Below are positions 36,257 through 50,752 of a stretch of DNA of 64,000 nucleotides, piece after piece. The notes beneath the pieces are model-generated. The model was not told the origin of the DNA and did not search any database. It was given only the letters and a program-made list of their open reading frames with translations. Both the position numbers and the translations under genes were made by a program. The DNA is taken from NCBI GenBank assembly GCA_916048095.2, contig OU696585.1, positions 3,386,645 through 3,450,644 on the forward strand, in the 5' to 3' direction. The stretch is from Sacculina carcini. Taxonomy: Eukaryota; Arthropoda; Thecostraca; Sacculinidae. Position 1 is the first letter of the stretch; the number at the start of each line of letters is the position of its first letter.

Positions 36257-38663
36257 AAACAAACAAGTACATATACGCACAAACACAAACATACACTCAC
36301 GTTTAAATACTCAGAAACACAAAAATACACACGCACACACACATACATATTGGATAAGATAGTACAGCAGACATAAAGCACATAAGACAACACAACATAC
36401 AACACATTAAGACAACACAGCAAGCATACAACGACATACACTCAGATTGACAAATCACAACATAAATGAGACACAAATACAAACCAGAAAACACACCATA
36501 ACAGACACAAAAAGACATACACTAAAACAAATAGACAGAGAACATAACACATCAGACACACAAACACAGATAACAGAGCTCAACACAACAACACACAGAG
36601 AGCATACAATAGAGAAACATACATACACAAGAACGGAAAACACACGCATGAAGCACATACACAAAGAAGACAGAATTAGGAAACAATCAGACCTTATATT
36701 CAGTACTAATATATACAATATTATTAAGACAGTAGTAAGACTTAGTGAGAAAGAAATTTTTAGTATGTTTTTTGAAAAGAGATAGAGATTTGATTGAGCG
36801 TATTGAGGGAGATAGCCTATTGTAGATACGAGGTCCTAAGATAGAGAAACAACGATTGTAGTGAGAATGCCTAGAAGGAAAGGAAGGTTCAACTAGTAGA
36901 AAAGGATCGTTAGAAGACCTAAGAGAAAGAGATGAGGTTTTATAAGAGAGGAGGTCAAACAGATACGCAGGCTTACAAAGATGAAGAGCTGAATGAATAA
37001 TTAAACAAATACGATACTCAACGAGAGCCTTAATGGGAAGTAACTTAAGTTTTTGTAGAGAAGAAGAGACATGAGAGCCCGAAGGAAGATTAAATATCAT
37101 ACGACAGGCCTTATTAATAATAGATTGAAGTTTCCTAAGCTGGCGGTGGTTGAGCGATAGGAGAAGAGAACAGCAATACTGAGTTTTACTAAAGATGAAT
37201 GAATTAGCTAACTTAAAGGCAGCAGAGGTAGTTATATATCTACGAATGGAATAGATACGCCTAAGTTGATAGTTACAGCACCTGATAATGTCAGAGATGT
37301 GTGAATCAAAAGAAAGAGAGCTATCGAGAATGATACCAAGACTACGTACAGAGCAGGATAGAGGTATACTAAGAGAAGTAGTACCATTAGAAGATGGAAA
37401 GAGAATATACTTAGTCTTATCAGGATTAAGTTTGAGATGACGAGTGAACGCCCATCTTTCTATATCAGATATAATAGAACTTACTGAAGAGTGAGAAATA
37501 GACTCAGACGAGAGAATGATTTGAATGTCGTCAGCGAATATTTGGAAGGACACATCGTGACGACGAAGAACTTTCCCTACAGAGGTAAGATACATATTGA
37601 AGAGGAGAGGACCTAAGACAGAGCCTTGAGGTACACCACAAGTTAGTGGGCAAGCCTCACTACAGGAATCAGCAGAGGTAGAAACAAACTGAAGTCTATC
37701 AGAAAGATAAGAGCGAAAGAAAGAGAGAGCTGTGTCGCTGATGCCTAAGTCTAACAAGGTATCAATAAGAAGCAGATGATTAACAGTGTCAAATGCAGCA
37801 GAGAAGTCTAGTTGTATAAGTAGAACATCATTACCAGAGAGAGTAGATTTGATAATAGAATCATAGAGAAAAATGAGAGAAGTTTCAGTAGAGTGAAAGT
37901 GACGGAAACCAGACTGCTCAGGAAGAAACAAATTGTTAGATTCAAGATATCCAGATATCTGTATGTAGGCAGCCATTTCAAGAACTTTGGACAGCCAAGG
38001 AATTCTAGAGATAGGTCTATAGTTAGAAAGCGTGTTAGCATCCAGATCAGATTTCTTAAGTATAGGGAGAATACTGGCAGTTTTACATGCCAGAAATTGC
38101 CCATGAGTGAAAGAAGCATTGATGAAGTTAGTTAAGAAAGGAAGAAGCAGCTCAATAGAGTGAGGAATCCTGGAAAGATCAATGGGGTCGAGAGATGAAG
38201 AATGAATTTTAACATGCCTTAAAATAGCTCTACAGTCAGAGATGGTTACTAAAGCAAAAGAGTTAAAAACAGATGAGGTTGAGCACGGAGAGGATAATGG
38301 TAGAACAGAAGGGAACAAGCAACGAATCTTATCAATTTTGGATTGAAAAAAATTCATAAATAAAGAAGGTAATTGGTTAGATGCCAAATCAGGAAGGATG
38401 AGACTACGGGAATTACCTAAGAGACTGTCAAAAAGCTTCCAAAGTTTCTTAGAATTGAGACAGGAAGAGATTTTAGAATTATAGTAAGATTTTTTGGCGG
38501 AATCACAGAGAAGGTGATGATGCCGACGAGCAGAACAGAAAGTTTGCCAAGAAGAGTCAGTCTTGAGACGGCGCCATTGACGCTCAAGACGACGAAGGGA
38601 GATTTTAGAGTTTTTAATATCAGAGTTAAACCAAGGACAGCGAGTATTAGATGAACGGAAGAC
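36066..38663 (-). mobile_element. L2/CR1-group LINE, 5'-truncated, intact RT frame
   Basis: The minus-strand frame is open from the truncation near 38660 to 36687. It starts in the endonuclease-RT linker (KLWKLFDSLLGNS) and covers the whole RT: NYRPISRIPWLSKVLE, QLDFSAAFDTVNH, CGVPQGSVLGPLLFNMYL, FQIFADDIQIIL, LNPDKTKYILF, RSLGIILDSSLSF. The 3' UTR (36100-36690) is CA/GT-rich and ends GCGCGATATAAATGTCTTAA with TAATG repeats, the tail form known from L2 elements. It sits in the microsatellite between the 340-bp array and the conserved leader of copy 3. Confidence 0.85.
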
Positions 38664-38679
38664 TTATATATATAGATAT

Positions 38680-38728
<49 letters not shown>
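38664..38728. repeat. (TA)n microsatellite upstream of copy 3
   Basis: The right half of the microsatellite split by the LINE; it corresponds to 18283-18315. Confidence 0.75.
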
Positions 38729-39139
38729 CCGAAAACTTTGAAACAAACCTTTCTATATATGCTTAATTTTACCCGGATTATTCTAACCTCAAGTACCTAT
38801 TAGTTATTTTTCACGAGATTTCATTGGGATTATTTTTACGAAATAAATAGTTTTTATGTATTAAACAAAAAACAGCAAAATCTGGGTTTTGCGAGTAATA
38901 AACTCACTGAAAACTGTGAAACAAACATATATATATAATTCATTTGACCGAATTGTTTTAACCTCAAGTGCCCATTAGCTGTTTTCCACGAGTTTTCACT
39001 GGGAATAATATTTACGAGATAGCGAGTATAGTAGTTTTGGTTGACGCAGTCATTCCTGAACTGAATTGCGGTAGTGAAGCATCGTTTTCACACACTGTCA
39101 ATTTTGATCTAACGTCGAAGGTGAATACCTGAAGACACC
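38729..39139 (+). promoter_or_regulatory. Conserved proximal upstream region of kinase copy 3
   Basis: It corresponds to 18316-18727 with few changes and has the same internal duplication (ACCTCAAGTACC and ACCTCAAGTGCC blocks). The LINE insertion about 70 bp further out cuts it off from the 340-bp array. Function is inferred from conservation only. Confidence 0.5.
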
Positions 39140-42100
39140 ATGCAAGCAATGCACAGCAAAAGCGATATTGATGAAGCATTCATCAAACACCTAGCCTGGA
39201 CCGGTGTTACCGAAGAGGCAGCAAAGTTATGTGTCCACTACAACATCTCTTCAAAGTGGAGCATGCTTTCCAACTGGAGGAAGACCATCCGCCAGTGTCC
39301 CGCGTACTATGTGCGCTGTATCAAGATCTACTCGGCGAAAATGATCACCCAGAAGCCCAGCAAAGTTCTCGCCATGTGTGGCAAGCATACCACTTTGCTG
39401 AAGGATTTGGAGATTTCGCTACGTACGTACACCAGATGGTGGCAATTAGAGTTTGTACAGCAGCAACAAGGGGTCATTGTTCTGCTCGACTACATGAATA
39501 TTGTACTGTCCGCCAAAGAACGCGTTGACCAAAAAGAGAAAACAGCCGTTCAAACCTGCTGTATGCAGATCTTCAAAACATCAAACACCAAAAAGACCAC
39601 TCGGATGGCCAATGCACAACAGGTGTTAAACATATGTGTGCTCTGCCTCAAAGCAATAGTCAGTGAGAGGCAATCACTCAGCAAAATTGTGCTGGATCGG
39701 GATAATACCCTGGTACTGGTACGTTGCGTGGACTTTATCCAGCAAGAGGCCACTGCATCGACCATTATGGGCATTTTGAAAAAACTGGCCAAAATCAACC
39801 CGTATGTCAGCGCAACCATTCAAGAGGTTCGCTACATGGATCTCAGCACGCGTGAGATTGGTCAGTTAAGCAAGTTAGTCACGAATTTCGACGAGCCTGG
39901 ACCTCGATCACCATACATCGATTACTCTGATATTCCTCGGGTACTCAACTGGGTTGTTTGCGAGGATATCGGAATATCTAGCCGTCAGTGTGACATACAG
40001 CCAATAAGCAGAACAGTAATGCTCTTCAGTGAAATGTTAAAGGCATTGGACCTGATAGAAAACATATGTTCAGACAGTGTAATGAACAAACATCAAGCCA
40101 ACGAAGACGTTAGGAAATCTACGAACAACGGTATTTGTAGAAAGAGAAGAAACGCAACCGATAAAGTGGTTTTTGTAAATAGTGACGTATCACTGTCAAT
40201 GTCCACTGATTTCATAATACCACCGCCATCATCACGATCACTATCATTACTACCACAACCACAACCACTACCATCACCTTCACCACTACCACCACCATCA
40301 CCATCGTCGTCGACCCTCCCATCAGCTGTTGTGTGCCGAGGAGACCCGCAGCCCTTCCTCGGACCAGCCGAGTCGACGCGCCCAGGCGACCAGCAGACCG
40401 GCCATCTCGACCGGGCGTCGCCACAGGTCTTCCAGCTGAAGACCCGTGGGCATGTTTGGGCAGCGGAACAGATGCGGAATCGTTCCACTACATATTTGAC
40501 ATGTCGAGGGTCCCGGATTCTCCTCGATGTCACCGGCGAGGCAGATGAAGTTCACCGGCCACGCTCCGGCACGCGAAGATCGACCGACACAAAAAATGAT
40601 GCAGGGCTTCCAGATTTTGGATGCGGGAGAGATTTACATGATTTGAGCAGAGTCCCTCTGGGTATGCTGCAGTCCAACCGCGTGCAGACCGAGGACCTCC
40701 GGACTCTACCGTCTCCATCACCACCACAATCACCACGACTACCATCACCATCATCACCACAATCATCATCATCATTATCATCACCACAATCATCATCACC
40801 ACCACAATCATCATCATCACCATTATCACCACAATCATCATCATCATCATCATCATCACCACCACAACCATCATCATCACCATTATCACCACAATGGTCA
40901 ACATCACCGCCATCATCTCCGCTACTTCCACCGTCGCGATTTATTCCTCACGCTACATCTAGTCTTGTTTCGCGTAATAAGTTATTGAAGAGAAAACGCA
41001 CAGGCGAGATAGTGGCGCAGACACATCTGAGCTCTGACTCAACAAATGGTGAGCTTCACACCGACACCAACACCAAGTCGATTAAGATGTCGGACAAAGT
41101 TGGTGTTGAGGCGGTGGAGCCGGCACTCGTGGTCATCCCCACCAGCAACAAGACTGTCAGTGTGGATCTGGTTCCTGCCGGGACCGCAACCGAGGCGATG
41201 GACGCGACCACACCATCGCCACCATCATCAGCAGCATCATCAACATCATCTCCATCATCATATCCGCTACTTCAACCGTGGCGATGTCTTCGTCACGCTA
41301 CGTTTAGTATTGTTTCGCGGAACAAGTTATTGAACAGTAAGCGTACTGAAGAGCTATCATCATCACCGACACCACCATCATCCCCCCGACTGCCATCACC
41401 TCCATCACCATCACCAGTATCATCACCATCAACAGTATCATCATCACCACCATCATCTCCGCTACGTCAACCGTACCGATTTAGTCGTCACGCTACGTTT
41501 AGTCTTGTTTCGCGTCACCAGTTATTGAAGAGAAAACGCACAGGCCAGCTACTGGCGCCGACGCATCTGCGCTCTGACTCAATCAATGGTGCACTTCACA
41601 CCGACACCATCACTAAGTCTATAAAGATGTCCGGCAAAGGTAGTGTTGACGCGGTGGAGCCGGCACTCGTGGTCGTCTCCACCAGCAACGAGACGGTCAG
41701 TGTGGATCTAGCTCCTGCTGGGACCGCTAACGAGACGATGGACGCGGCCACATCATCACCACCATCATCACCACTATCACCATCACCAGTATCATCATCA
41801 TCTCGAACATCAACAGTATCATCATCACCACCATCATCACCGCTACTACAACCGTGGCGATTTCTTCGTCACGGTACATTTAGCCTTGTTTCGCGTAGGA
41901 AGTTATTGAAGAGAAAGAGCAATGGAGATCTAAGGGCGCAGACGCATATGAGCTCTGACTCAATCAGCGGTAAAATCCACACCGACACCACCACTAAGTC
42001 GACGAAGATGTCAGGAAAAGTTGGTGTTGACGCGGTGGAGTCGGCAGCCGTGGTCGTCTCCACCATCAAAGAGACAGTCAGTGTGGACCAGGTTCCTGCT

Positions 42101-45100
42101 GGGACAGCGACAGAGGCGATGATCGCGGTCACACTATCGCCACCATCATCACCACTATCATCATCGCCATCATCTCCGCTACTTAAACCGTGGCAATTTC
42201 TTCGTCACGGTACGCTTAGCCTTGTTTCGCACAAGAAGTTATTGAAGCGAAAGCGCAATGGCAAGCTAGTGGCGCAGAAGCATCTGCGCTCCGACTCAAT
42301 CAACGGTCAACTCCACACCGACGCCACCACTAAATCGAAGATGTCTGGAAAAGTTAGTGTTGCCACATTGGAGCCGGTACTCGTGGTAGTCTCCACCAGC
42401 AACGAGTCGGTCTGTGTTGATCTAGCTCCTGCTGGGACCGCAACCGAGGCGATGGACGCGGCCACATCATCACCACCATCATCACCAGTAACATCATCGC
42501 CATCATCTCCGCTACTTAAGCCGTGGCGATTTCTTCGTCACGGTACGCTTAGCCTTGTTTCGCGTAAGAAGTTATTGAAGAGAAAGCGCTCTGGAAAGCT
42601 GCCATCACCACGATCACGACCATCATCTCCATCATCAACAGGGGCACCCTCATCACAATCACCACGACTACCATCACCGCCATCACCACCATCATCACAA
42701 CCATCATCACCACTATCACCATCATCTCGAACATCAACAGTATCATCATCACCACCATCATCTCCGCTACTACAACCGTGGCGATTTCTTCGTCACGGTA
42801 CGCTTAGCCTTGTTTCGCGTAAGAAGTTATTGAAGAGAAGGAGCAATGGCGAGCTAGTGGCGCAGACGCATATGACCTCTGACTCAATCAGCGGTAAAAT
42901 CCACACCGACACCACCACTGAGTCGATGAAGGCAAAGTTGGCAAAGTTGTCAGGCAAAGTTGGTGTTGACGCGTTGGAGTCGGCAGCCGTGGTCGTCTCC
43001 ACCATCAAAGAGACGGTCAGTGTGGACCAGGTTCCTGCTGGGACAGCGACGGAGGCGATGAACGCGGTCACACTATCGCCACCATCATCACCACTACCAT
43101 CATCGCCATCATCTCCGCTACTTAAACCGTGGCAATTTCTTCGTCACGGTACGCTTAGCCTTGTTTCGCGCAAGAAGTTATTGAAGCGAAAGCGCAATGG
43201 CAAGCTAGTGGCGCAGACGCATCTTCGCTCCAACTCAATCAACGGTCAAATCCACACCGACGCCACCACTAAATCGAAGATGACTGGCAAAGTTGGTGTT
43301 GACACATTGGAGCCGGTACTCGTGGTAGTCTCCACCAGCAACGAGTCGGTCTGTGTGGATCTAGCTCCTGCTGGGACCGCGACCGAGGCGATGGACGCGG
43401 CCACATCATCACCACCATCATCACCAGTAACATCATCGCCATCATCTCCGCTACTTAAGCCGTGGCGATTTCTTCGTCACGGTACGCTTAGCCTTGTTTC
43501 GCGTAAGAAGTTATTGAAGAGAAAGCGCTCTGGAAAGCTACCATCACCACGATCACGACCATCATCTCCATCATCAACAGGGGCACCCTCATCACAATCA
43601 CCACGACTACAATCACCGCCATCACCACCATCATCACAACCATCATCGCCCCGACTACCATCACCATCATCACAACTATCACCATCATCTCGAACATCAA
43701 CAATATCATCATCACCACCATCATCTCCGCTACTACAGCCGTGGCGATTTCTTCGTCACGGTACGCTTAGCCTTGTTTCGCGTAAGAAGTTATTGAAGAG
43801 GAAGCGCAATGGCAAGCTAGCGGCACAGACGCATCTGCACTCTGACTCAACCAACGGTAAACCCCACACCGACACCACCACTAAGTCGGGCAATGTTGGT
43901 GTTGACGCGGTGGAGCCGGCTCTCGCGGTCGTCCCCACTAGCAAAGGGACGGTCAGTATGGACTTGGTTCCTGTTGGGACCGCGACCGAGGCGACAGACG
44001 CGGCCGCACACCCCATCCAATATTCACTGACCGATTTTGAAATGATCCGGGTGATTGGACGCGGCGGCTATGGTAAGGTTTTGATGGTGGAGCTGCGACG
44101 AAATCGGCGCGTCTACGCCATGAAGGTGATCAAGAAGAAGCTGATCACCGACAACAAAGATATCGGTCGGGTGCAGACCGAGAAACACGTGTTTGAGACG
44201 GCGTCCAACCACCCGTTCCTGGTAGGAATGCACTCGTGCTTCCAAAGTCCCAGTCGGCTGTTCTTCGTGAATGAGTTTGTGAGCGGCGGCGACCTCATGT
44301 TTCACATGCAGCGCTACGGCAAACTGTCCGAGAAGCAGGTCAAGTTCTACTCGGCAGAGCTCTGCCTGGCGCTCAACTTTCTGCATGGAAACGGTATCAT
44401 CCACCGTGACCTCAAGTTGGAAAATGTCCTGATCGACCAAGAGGGACACATTAAGCTCAATGACTACGGCATATGCAAGGAAGGAATGCGGCCAGGTGAC
44501 ACAACGTCCACATTCTGCGGCACGCCCCGCTACATGGCGCCGGAGATGGTGCTTGACGAGGGTTATGGCTTCAGTGTGGACTGGTGGGCGTTGGGCGTGC
44601 TCATGTTCGAGATGCTGACTGATCGCAATCCGTTCGAAATTGGTAATCATTCTGAAGCACCCAATGAGAATAACATCGACTATCTCTATCGAATGCTCAT
44701 CAATACCATCCACGTTCCGCACTCTATGTCGGTGAATGCGCGACAGATCCTGAAGGGGCTTCTGAAAAACAACCCGGTGGAGCGACTGGGCTGTCATCCG
44801 GACACCGGCTTCAAAGACATCGTTGGACATGCGTTCTTCAATAGTGTCGACTGGCAGCGTTTGGAGCAGAAGCAAGTGACGCCCCCGTACAAGCCAAGCG
44901 TCAAGACCGAACTTGATCTGGCCAACTTTCCGTCCCTCATCACAGACGAGCCGGTGCGACTGACACCCGAAAACACAAGCGCCATTGAAAAAATCGACCA
45001 GAGCCAATTTGACGGTTTTGATTATGTCAACCCGTTGCTAATATCGCTATCACCGTCATCACCCACACCATCTGCACGACCACCGTCTCCATTACAATCA

Positions 45101-47818
45101 CCATCACCACATATATCTCCGCTACAACCGTCGCCATTTCCTCGTCACCCTACGTTGAGGCCAGTGTCGCGTAACAAGTTATTGAAGGGAAAGCACGCTG
45201 GCAAACCAGTGGCGCGGAAGCATCTGCGCTGTGACCCAACCAAGGGTAAACTACACACCAATACCACCACGAAGTCGATGAAGATATCGGCCAAAGTTGG
45301 AGTTGACGCGGTGGAGCCGGCTCTCGCCGTTGTCCCTACCATCACTAAAACGGCCAGTGTGGACCCGGTTCCTGCTGGGGCCGCGGCCATTCTCCCCAGT
45401 CAGTATTCGCTGGCCGATTTTGATCTGATCCGCGTGATTGGACGCGGCGGATTCGGCAAAGTGATGATGGTGGAGTTACGACGCACTCGGCGCGTCTACG
45501 CCATGAAGGCGATCAAAAAAAAGCTGATCAAGAAACCCAAGGATAAAGGCCGAGTGCAGACCGAGACACGCGTGTTTAAGATGGTGTCCAACCACCCGTT
45601 CCTGGTGGGAATGCACTCGTGCTTCCAAAGTCCCAGTCGGCTGTTCTTCGTGATTCAGTTTGTGCGCGGCGGCGACCTCATGTTTCATATGGAGCGTCAC
45701 GGCAAACTGCCGGAGGAGCACGTCAAGTTCTACTCGGCGGAGCTGTGCCTGGCGCTTAACTTTCTGCATGATAACGGCATTATCCATCGTGACCTGAAGC
45801 TGGAAAATGTGCTGATCGACCACAAGGGACATATTAAGCTTATCGACTACGGCCTTTGCAAGGAAGGAATGCGACCAGGCAACACAACGTCCACCTTCTG
45901 CGGCACACCTCACTACATCGCTCCGGAGATATTGCTTGGCCAGAAATATAACTTCAGTGTTGATTGGTGGTCGCTGGGCGTGCTCATGTTTGAGATGCTC
46001 ACTAATCGCATTCCGTTCGAAACTGGCCATCATTCTAAAGCACAAAATGAGAAAACAAAGAACCATCTGTATCGGATAATTATCGAGAAGACCATCCGCA
46101 TTCCGCCCTCTTTGTCGGCGAATGCGCGCAAAATCCTGAGAGGTCTTCTAAAAAAGAACCCGGTAGAGCGACTGGGCTGTCAAACGACCACCGGCTTCAA
46201 AGACATCGTTGAGCATGAGTTCTTCAACAGTGTTGACTGGCAGCTTTTGGTGCGGAAGCAAGTGAAGCCGCCGTATAAGCCACACGTCAAGACCGAACGT
46301 GATCTGGCCAACTTTCCGTCCCTCTTCACAGACGAGCCGGCGCGGCTGACACCCGACAACACAAGCGCCATTGAAAAAATCGACCAGAGGCAATTTGACG
46401 GTTTTGATTATGTCAACCCGTTGCTAATATCGCTATCACCGTCATCACCCACACCATCTGCGCGACCACCGTCTCCATTAAAACCACCATCACCACATAT
46501 ATCTCCGCTACAACCGTCGCCATTTCCTCGTCACCCTACCTTGAGGCCAGTGTCGCGTAACAAGCAATTGAAGAGAAAGCACACTGGCAAACCAGTGGCG
46601 CAGAAGCATCTGCGCTGTGACCCAGCCAAGGGTAAACTCCACACTAACACCACCACTAAGTCGATGAAGATATCGGCCAAAGTTGGAGTTGACGCGGTGG
46701 AGCCGGCTCTCGCCGCTGTCCCTACCATTACTAAAACGGCCAGTGTGGACCCGGCTCCTGCTGGGGCCGCGGCCATTCTCTCCAGTCAGTATTCGCTGGC
46801 CGATTTCGATCTGATCCGCGTGATTGGACGCGGCGGATTCGGCAAAGTGATGATGGTGGAATTACGACGCACTCGGCGCGTCTACGCCATGAAGGCGATC
46901 AAGAAGAAGCTGATCAAGAATGCCAAGGATATCGGCCGCGTGAAGACCGAGACACACGTGTTTAAGATGGCGTTCAACCACCCGTTCCTGGTGGGACTGC
47001 ACTCGTGCTTCCAAAGTCCCAGTCAGCTGTTCTTCGTGATTCAGTTTGTGCGCGGCGGCGACCTCAGGTTTCATATAAAGCGTAACGGCAAACTGCCGGA
47101 GGAGCACGTCAAGTTCTACTCGGCGGAGCTCTGCCTGGCCCTGAACTTTCTGCACGAGTACGGCATTATCCATCGTGATCTGAAGCCGGAAAATGTGTTG
47201 ATCGACCACGACGGACATATCAAGCTTATCGACTACGGCATTTGCAAGAAAGGAATGCGACCAGGCGACAGAACGTCCACCTTCTGCGGCACGCCCCACT
47301 ACATCGCGCCGGAGATGTTGCTTGGCCAGAAATATAACTTCAGTGTTGATTGGTGGTCGCTGGGCGTGCTAATGTTTGAGATGCTCACTAATCGCAGTCC
47401 GTTCGAAATTGGCCATCATTCTAAAGCACCCAATGAGAAAACCAAGAACCATCTGTATCGGATAATTCTCGAGAAGACCATCCGCATTCCGCCCTCTTTG
47501 TCGGCGAATGCGCGCAAAATCCTGAGAAGTCTTCTAAAAAAGAACCCGGTAGAGCGACTGGGCTGTCATCCGGACACCGGCTTCATAGACATCGTTGGGC
47601 ATGAGTTCTTCAACAGTGTTGACTGGCAGCTTTTGGTGAGGAAGCAAGTGAAGCCGCCGTACAAGCCACGCGTCAAGAGCGAACGTGATCTGGCCAACTT
47701 TCCGTCCCTCTTCACCGACCAGCAGGTGCGGCTCACACCCGAAAAGAAATGCTGCATCGAACAAATCGACCAGAGACAGTTTGACGGATTCGATTATGTG
47801 AACCCGCTGATGATGTAG
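39140..47818 (+). CDS. Giant fusion protein, copy 3: formin GBD/FH3-like N-terminus, 12 basic modules, three aPKC-type kinases (2892 aa)
   Basis: Same layout as copy 2 and fully open. The 199 extra residues lie in the Ser/Pro region, which has ten basic modules before kinase 1 instead of eight. The kinases start at Y1628, Y2089 and Y2551, with lysines K1662, K2123 and K2585, HRD aspartates D1757, D2218 and D2680, DYG aspartates D1775, D2236 and D2698, and loop threonines T1791, T2252 and T2714. Kinase 1 has a normal turn motif LTPEN, unlike copies 1 and 2 (LTTEN). Other changes against copy 2 sit on the surface or in linkers: KLSEKQ for KLSKKQ, LDEGYG for [15 protein letters not shown] for [15 protein letters not shown] for IKNAKD, NFLHDN for YFLHDN. 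Catalytic residues are unchanged in all three domains, which argues for selection on the protein or for very recent duplication. Confidence 0.85.
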   Translation: MQAMHSKSDIDEAFIKHLAWTGVTEEAAKLCVHYNISSKWSMLSNWRKTIRQCPAYYVRCIKIYSAKMITQKPSKVLAMCGKHTTLLKDLEISLRTYTRWWQLEFVQQQQGVIVLLDYMNIVLSAKERVDQKEKTAVQTCCMQIFKTSNTKKTTRMANAQQVLNICVLCLKAIVSERQSLSKIVLDRDNTLVLVRCVDFIQQEATASTIMGILKKLAKINPYVSATIQEVRYMDLSTREIGQLSKLVTNFDEPGPRSPYIDYSDIPRVLNWVVCEDIGISSRQCDIQPISRTVMLFSEMLKALDLIENICSDSVMNKHQANEDVRKSTNNGICRKRRNATDKVVFVNSDVSLSMSTDFIIPPPSSRSLSLLPQPQPLPSPSPLPPPSPSSSTLPSAVVCRGDPQPFLGPAESTRPGDQQTGHLDRASPQVFQLKTRGHVWAAEQMRNRSTTYLTCRGSRILLDVTGEADEVHRPRSGTRRSTDTKNDAGLPDFGCGRDLHDLSRVPLGMLQSNRVQTEDLRTLPSPSPPQSPRLPSPSSPQSSSSLSSPQSSSPPQSSSSPLSPQSSSSSSSSPPQPSSSPLSPQWSTSPPSSPLLPPSRFIPHATSSLVSRNKLLKRKRTGEIVAQTHLSSDSTNGELHTDTNTKSIKMSDKVGVEAVEPALVVIPTSNKTVSVDLVPAGTATEAMDATTPSPPSSAASSTSSPSSYPLLQPWRCLRHATFSIVSRNKLLNSKRTEELSSSPTPPSSPRLPSPPSPSPVSSPSTVSSSPPSSPLRQPYRFSRHATFSLVSRHQLLKRKRTGQLLAPTHLRSDSINGALHTDTITKSIKMSGKGSVDAVEPALVVVSTSNETVSVDLAPAGTANETMDAATSSPPSSPLSPSPVSSSSRTSTVSSSPPSSPLLQPWRFLRHGTFSLVSRRKLLKRKSNGDLRAQTHMSSDSISGKIHTDTTTKSTKMSGKVGVDAVESAAVVVSTIKETVSVDQVPAGTATEAMIAVTLSPPSSPLSSSPSSPLLKPWQFLRHGTLSLVSHKKLLKRKRNGKLVAQKHLRSDSINGQLHTDATTKSKMSGKVSVATLEPVLVVVSTSNESVCVDLAPAGTATEAMDAATSSPPSSPVTSSPSSPLLKPWRFLRHGTLSLVSRKKLLKRKRSGKLPSPRSRPSSPSSTGAPSSQSPRLPSPPSPPSSQPSSPLSPSSRTSTVSSSPPSSPLLQPWRFLRHGTLSLVSRKKLLKRRSNGELVAQTHMTSDSISGKIHTDTTTESMKAKLAKLSGKVGVDALESAAVVVSTIKETVSVDQVPAGTATEAMNAVTLSPPSSPLPSSPSSPLLKPWQFLRHGTLSLVSRKKLLKRKRNGKLVAQTHLRSNSINGQIHTDATTKSKMTGKVGVDTLEPVLVVVSTSNESVCVDLAPAGTATEAMDAATSSPPSSPVTSSPSSPLLKPWRFLRHGTLSLVSRKKLLKRKRSGKLPSPRSRPSSPSSTGAPSSQSPRLQSPPSPPSSQPSSPRLPSPSSQLSPSSRTSTISSSPPSSPLLQPWRFLRHGTLSLVSRKKLLKRKRNGKLAAQTHLHSDSTNGKPHTDTTTKSGNVGVDAVEPALAVVPTSKGTVSMDLVPVGTATEATDAAAHPIQYSLTDFEMIRVIGRGGYGKVLMVELRRNRRVYAMKVIKKKLITDNKDIGRVQTEKHVFETASNHPFLVGMHSCFQSPSRLFFVNEFVSGGDLMFHMQRYGKLSEKQVKFYSAELCLALNFLHGNGIIHRDLKLENVLIDQEGHIKLNDYGICKEGMRPGDTTSTFCGTPRYMAPEMVLDEGYGFSVDWWALGVLMFEMLTDRNPFEIGNHSEAPNENNIDYLYRMLINTIHVPHSMSVNARQILKGLLKNNPVERLGCHPDTGFKDIVGHAFFNSVDWQRLEQKQVTPPYKPSVKTELDLANFPSLITDEPVRLTPENTSAIEKIDQSQFDGFDYVNPLLISLSPSSPTPSARPPSPLQSPSPHISPLQPSPFPRHPTLRPVSRNKLLKGKHAGKPVARKHLRCDPTKGKLHTNTTTKSMKISAKVGVDAVEPALAVVPTITKTASVDPVPAGAAAILPSQYSLADFDLIRVIGRGGFGKVMMVELRRTRRVYAMKAIKKKLIKKPKDKGRVQTETRVFKMVSNHPFLVGMHSCFQSPSRLFFVIQFVRGGDLMFHMERHGKLPEEHVKFYSAELCLALNFLHDNGIIHRDLKLENVLIDHKGHIKLIDYGLCKEGMRPGNTTSTFCGTPHYIAPEILLGQKYNFSVDWWSLGVLMFEMLTNRIPFETGHHSKAQNEKTKNHLYRIIIEKTIRIPPSLSANARKILRGLLKKNPVERLGCQTTTGFKDIVEHEFFNSVDWQLLVRKQVKPPYKPHVKTERDLANFPSLFTDEPARLTPDNTSAIEKIDQRQFDGFDYVNPLLISLSPSSPTPSARPPSPLKPPSPHISPLQPSPFPRHPTLRPVSRNKQLKRKHTGKPVAQKHLRCDPAKGKLHTNTTTKSMKISAKVGVDAVEPALAAVPTITKTASVDPAPAGAAAILSSQYSLADFDLIRVIGRGGFGKVMMVELRRTRRVYAMKAIKKKLIKNAKDIGRVKTETHVFKMAFNHPFLVGLHSCFQSPSQLFFVIQFVRGGDLRFHIKRNGKLPEEHVKFYSAELCLALNFLHEYGIIHRDLKPENVLIDHDGHIKLIDYGICKKGMRPGDRTSTFCGTPHYIAPEMLLGQKYNFSVDWWSLGVLMFEMLTNRSPFEIGHHSKAPNEKTKNHLYRIILEKTIRIPPSLSANARKILRSLLKKNPVERLGCHPDTGFIDIVGHEFFNSVDWQLLVRKQVKPPYKPRVKSERDLANFPSLFTDQQVRLTPEKKCCIEQIDQRQFDGFDYVNPLMM
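40325..40702 (-). mobile_element. Antisense LINE ORF1 fragment with 2A-like motif, inside copy 3 coding sequence
   Basis: Same position and orientation as in copy 2; GDIEENPGP on the minus strand is at 40534-40508. A few bases differ from copy 2 and both strands' frames remain open. The insertion predates the duplication of copies 2 and 3. Confidence 0.75.
40712..44005 (+). repeat. Coding tandem repeats: basic modules in Ser/Pro tracts, copy 3
   Basis: Ten modules before kinase 1. Against copy 2 there is an extra repeat of the module types [17 protein letters not shown] and [17 protein letters not shown] with their linkers, and one linker contains a short in-frame duplication ([10 protein letters not shown], about 42930-42950). 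The change in module number between neighbours is best explained by unequal exchange or slippage in the CATCAC tracts. Confidence 0.85.
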
Positions 47819-48579
47819 CTCGAGCACCGTGTGTTACCACCAACCAGCATACGCTGTTCTCTTGTCGCCGCGGTTGTCTGTGTGTGAGTGGCTTGCTTGC
47901 TTGTAAGGATATTACCCCCATCATTATCCATATTATCTTCGCCATCATCCAAATAATAATGACCAGAACATTCCAGTTACATCACCATCTAGGTCAAGAC
48001 CACCGCCACGACAACATCAACATGCACCCACAATGTATACGAAGCATATACAACAACATGGACATCACAATTGTCCACCAGTGTATTATATAAAGCTTGT
48101 ACACACATTGGGTGCAATTCAATACATTCAAACAAATATTCAACGTGTTTTCATTATTTAACCTTATCAACCGACTACGTAGAATTGGCTGGTCGAGGTA
48201 AAAGCCAGTCATATATTACTGGAAAATTGAATTATCGAAAGCAAACATTCCTACAACGTTCAAGACGTTTATCATTTCTATTATCAGTGGTTGCCGCGTG
48301 CGATAAAATGAGCGATACGGCAGTGGTTCTTAACCTGTGCGAAATTTGCCACTGGTGGGGAATGGAAGAGTTGCCATGTTGAAATCCAAATGTCGGACAG
48401 AAGAACAAATGCGTGTTTTTATCAATTCAAATAAGCTTATTTTTGTTTCTAATGACCTCTTGTCATTCACTTTAATGTAACAACTGAGTTTATTGAATTT
48501 GTGGCGCCTGCGCAAATGTAGGGCAACAACATTTGCCCATACACCACAAACACACCCTACCAGCGCTTTAGCGGTACGC
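47819..48579 (+). other. 3' flank of kinase copy 3
   Basis: Nearly identical to the flank of copy 2 (26810-27570). No gene and no clear polyadenylation signal close to the stop. Confidence 0.6.
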
Positions 48580-48748
48580 GTCCCGGAGGTGTATATCCCC
48601 TGCACACAGACACACACCACGGACAAACACCAGCCAGCCCGCACCAGCCCGGTACAGTGTCGCGTCTCGGAGGTGTATGTCCCCTGCACACAGACACACA
48701 CCACGGATAAACACCAGCCAGCCCGCACCAGCCCGGTACAGTGTCGCG
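48580..48748. repeat. 84-bp tandem repeat, duplicate of 27571-27739
   Basis: Two units before and one beyond (from 49274) the TIR element, as in the first block. Confidence 0.85.
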
Positions 48749-49273
48749 GGAGACTACCCACTTAGCGACAATGGCATTTTGATACAGACTTCACGGCCGC
48801 TCTCAACCTCTACATAATTCGACCCGTGCCATGGGCGCGCGAAGACCATACCGGAGCTAAAAATGTCCCTTTGAGACAATCCGCTAGAGGGCTCTGAAAC
48901 TGGAGGTTTGAGACAAAAAGCGAGAGTGCGGTAAATGCGCTAAGCAGAGCCTGTGATAATAAGCCGCTCCTCGCGATTAACGTAGGTTAGGTTTGGTTAG
49001 GTTAGGTTAGGTGGGCTGCTTAGGTTTGGTTAGGTTAGGTTAGGTTAGGTTGGTTAGGTTAGGTTAGGTTAGGTGACAAGACCAACATGTTCATATTTAT
49101 TGACAATTTATACAGACAGCGCCCTATGTAGGATTTTTTCTCGAATTTCAAATTTTAGCTCCAGCACTAGTTAAACTTGTGTGCGCCTATGCTACCTTCC
49201 GGACTAGAACGGCAAAGAGAGAGTATGAGAATTAGGCCTCAAAATGACACTGCCGCTAACAGGTCTATTTCCA
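48749..49273. mobile_element. TIR element, copy 3 (same insertion as 27740-28259)
   Basis: Same ends, same flanking GTGTCGCG (48741-48748, 49274-49281) and the same internal TTAGG-type tracts (about 48983-49073), with small length changes in these tracts. It was copied by the segmental duplication, not by a new transposition. Confidence 0.8.
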
Positions 49274-50477
49274 GTGTCGCGTCTCGGAGGTGTATGTCCC
49301 CTGCACACAGACATACACCACTTACAAACATCAGTGAGTGCGCACCAGCCCTCTTCAGTGTCAGGGCCAACATCTGGTTCGCATCCGCCTGACCACATCC
49401 TCACCCAGGGATGCAGCAGCCATCGAGGGCAATCCATCGCTCTCTCCAGAGCGCTCACGCGCTGCTGGCTTGCAGGAGCATCGCGCCACTGGGCGCGGCT
49501 TCAAGCGTTTGCGGACGTTTCCGCCAGGCGCCGCCACGGGCACTGGCTGCGGAATCTGGCGTGTTTGTATGTGTGTGTGTATTTGTGTGTTTCACTGGTG
49601 TAGCGAGGCGGAACAAAAGGACGAAACACACAGATGGATATATATAGAGAAGTTATATTAGTAACAACAATAAGTCAAAAATAATAATAAAAATAATTAT
49701 TAATTTTTTTAGCTGACTATCACGTTAGCCCATCCACACAGCCTGAAACTTGCTTGAAAGCACAAGTTCCGCACCATTACCCCATTTACCCCATCATTAC
49801 TCCCTTTGTCCCAGTAGTACACTTTTACCACATAAACATCCTTTTCTCCAACATTACTCACTTTTACCCCATCGTTACCCCTTTACCCCTTACAACTCGT
49901 GATTCTACAACTCTACTCAATTATACAACTCATGATTTATATACAGGACTTTATTAGTAGTGTTGAGTGTTAAATAAGTGTCAGTTTATATTCTTACCTG
50001 GATGTAATCCTCAATAAAATATTTCACTATACTGTTGAATTTCTTATTATATACGATTGGGATAAAAAATATTCACAATCATATGTACACTGTGTATTGA
50101 ATACGATAAACGCTCTACAAATTTTTACTATAAAAATTAAAAAGCCTCCAGAAATAATACACAACACGACTGAAACAACGAAAATACAACAAAAAATCAT
50201 TCCACAGGCAGGGAAAATTCAAGAGTTAATCTTAGCAAAAAACCGTCATATACTTGAAGACACAAAATGAAACATTTTCACAAACCACAAATTCGCCACC
50301 AATGTATACCGGCCTCTTAATAAACAAACGACCAGACAGCACGCGTACAATAACACTAACACACTTGCACGCTACGTATCAAAATACATCCAACCTCAAT
50401 TGTCCCATATATGAACATACACTCGCATTTGAACCCCACACACACACATACAAACAGCATTTAATGCCAATTCCACA

Positions 50478-50551
<74 letters not shown>

Positions 50552-50697
50552 ACAGTGTAGCAGAAAATGACGTAGCATACATATGCGTGCGTGTGTGTTA
50601 GTGGGGTCAGTGGAAATATGACGTAACCATGACAATACACACATAATATCAATTATCAATTACGTATAAGATGCACATACTGACATAACACACACAC

Positions 50698-50752
<55 letters not shown>

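Noticed and set aside
50379..50659. Cys-Val rich frames over CA/GT runs as cysteine-rich proteins
   Set aside because: Pure (CA)n microsatellite translations.
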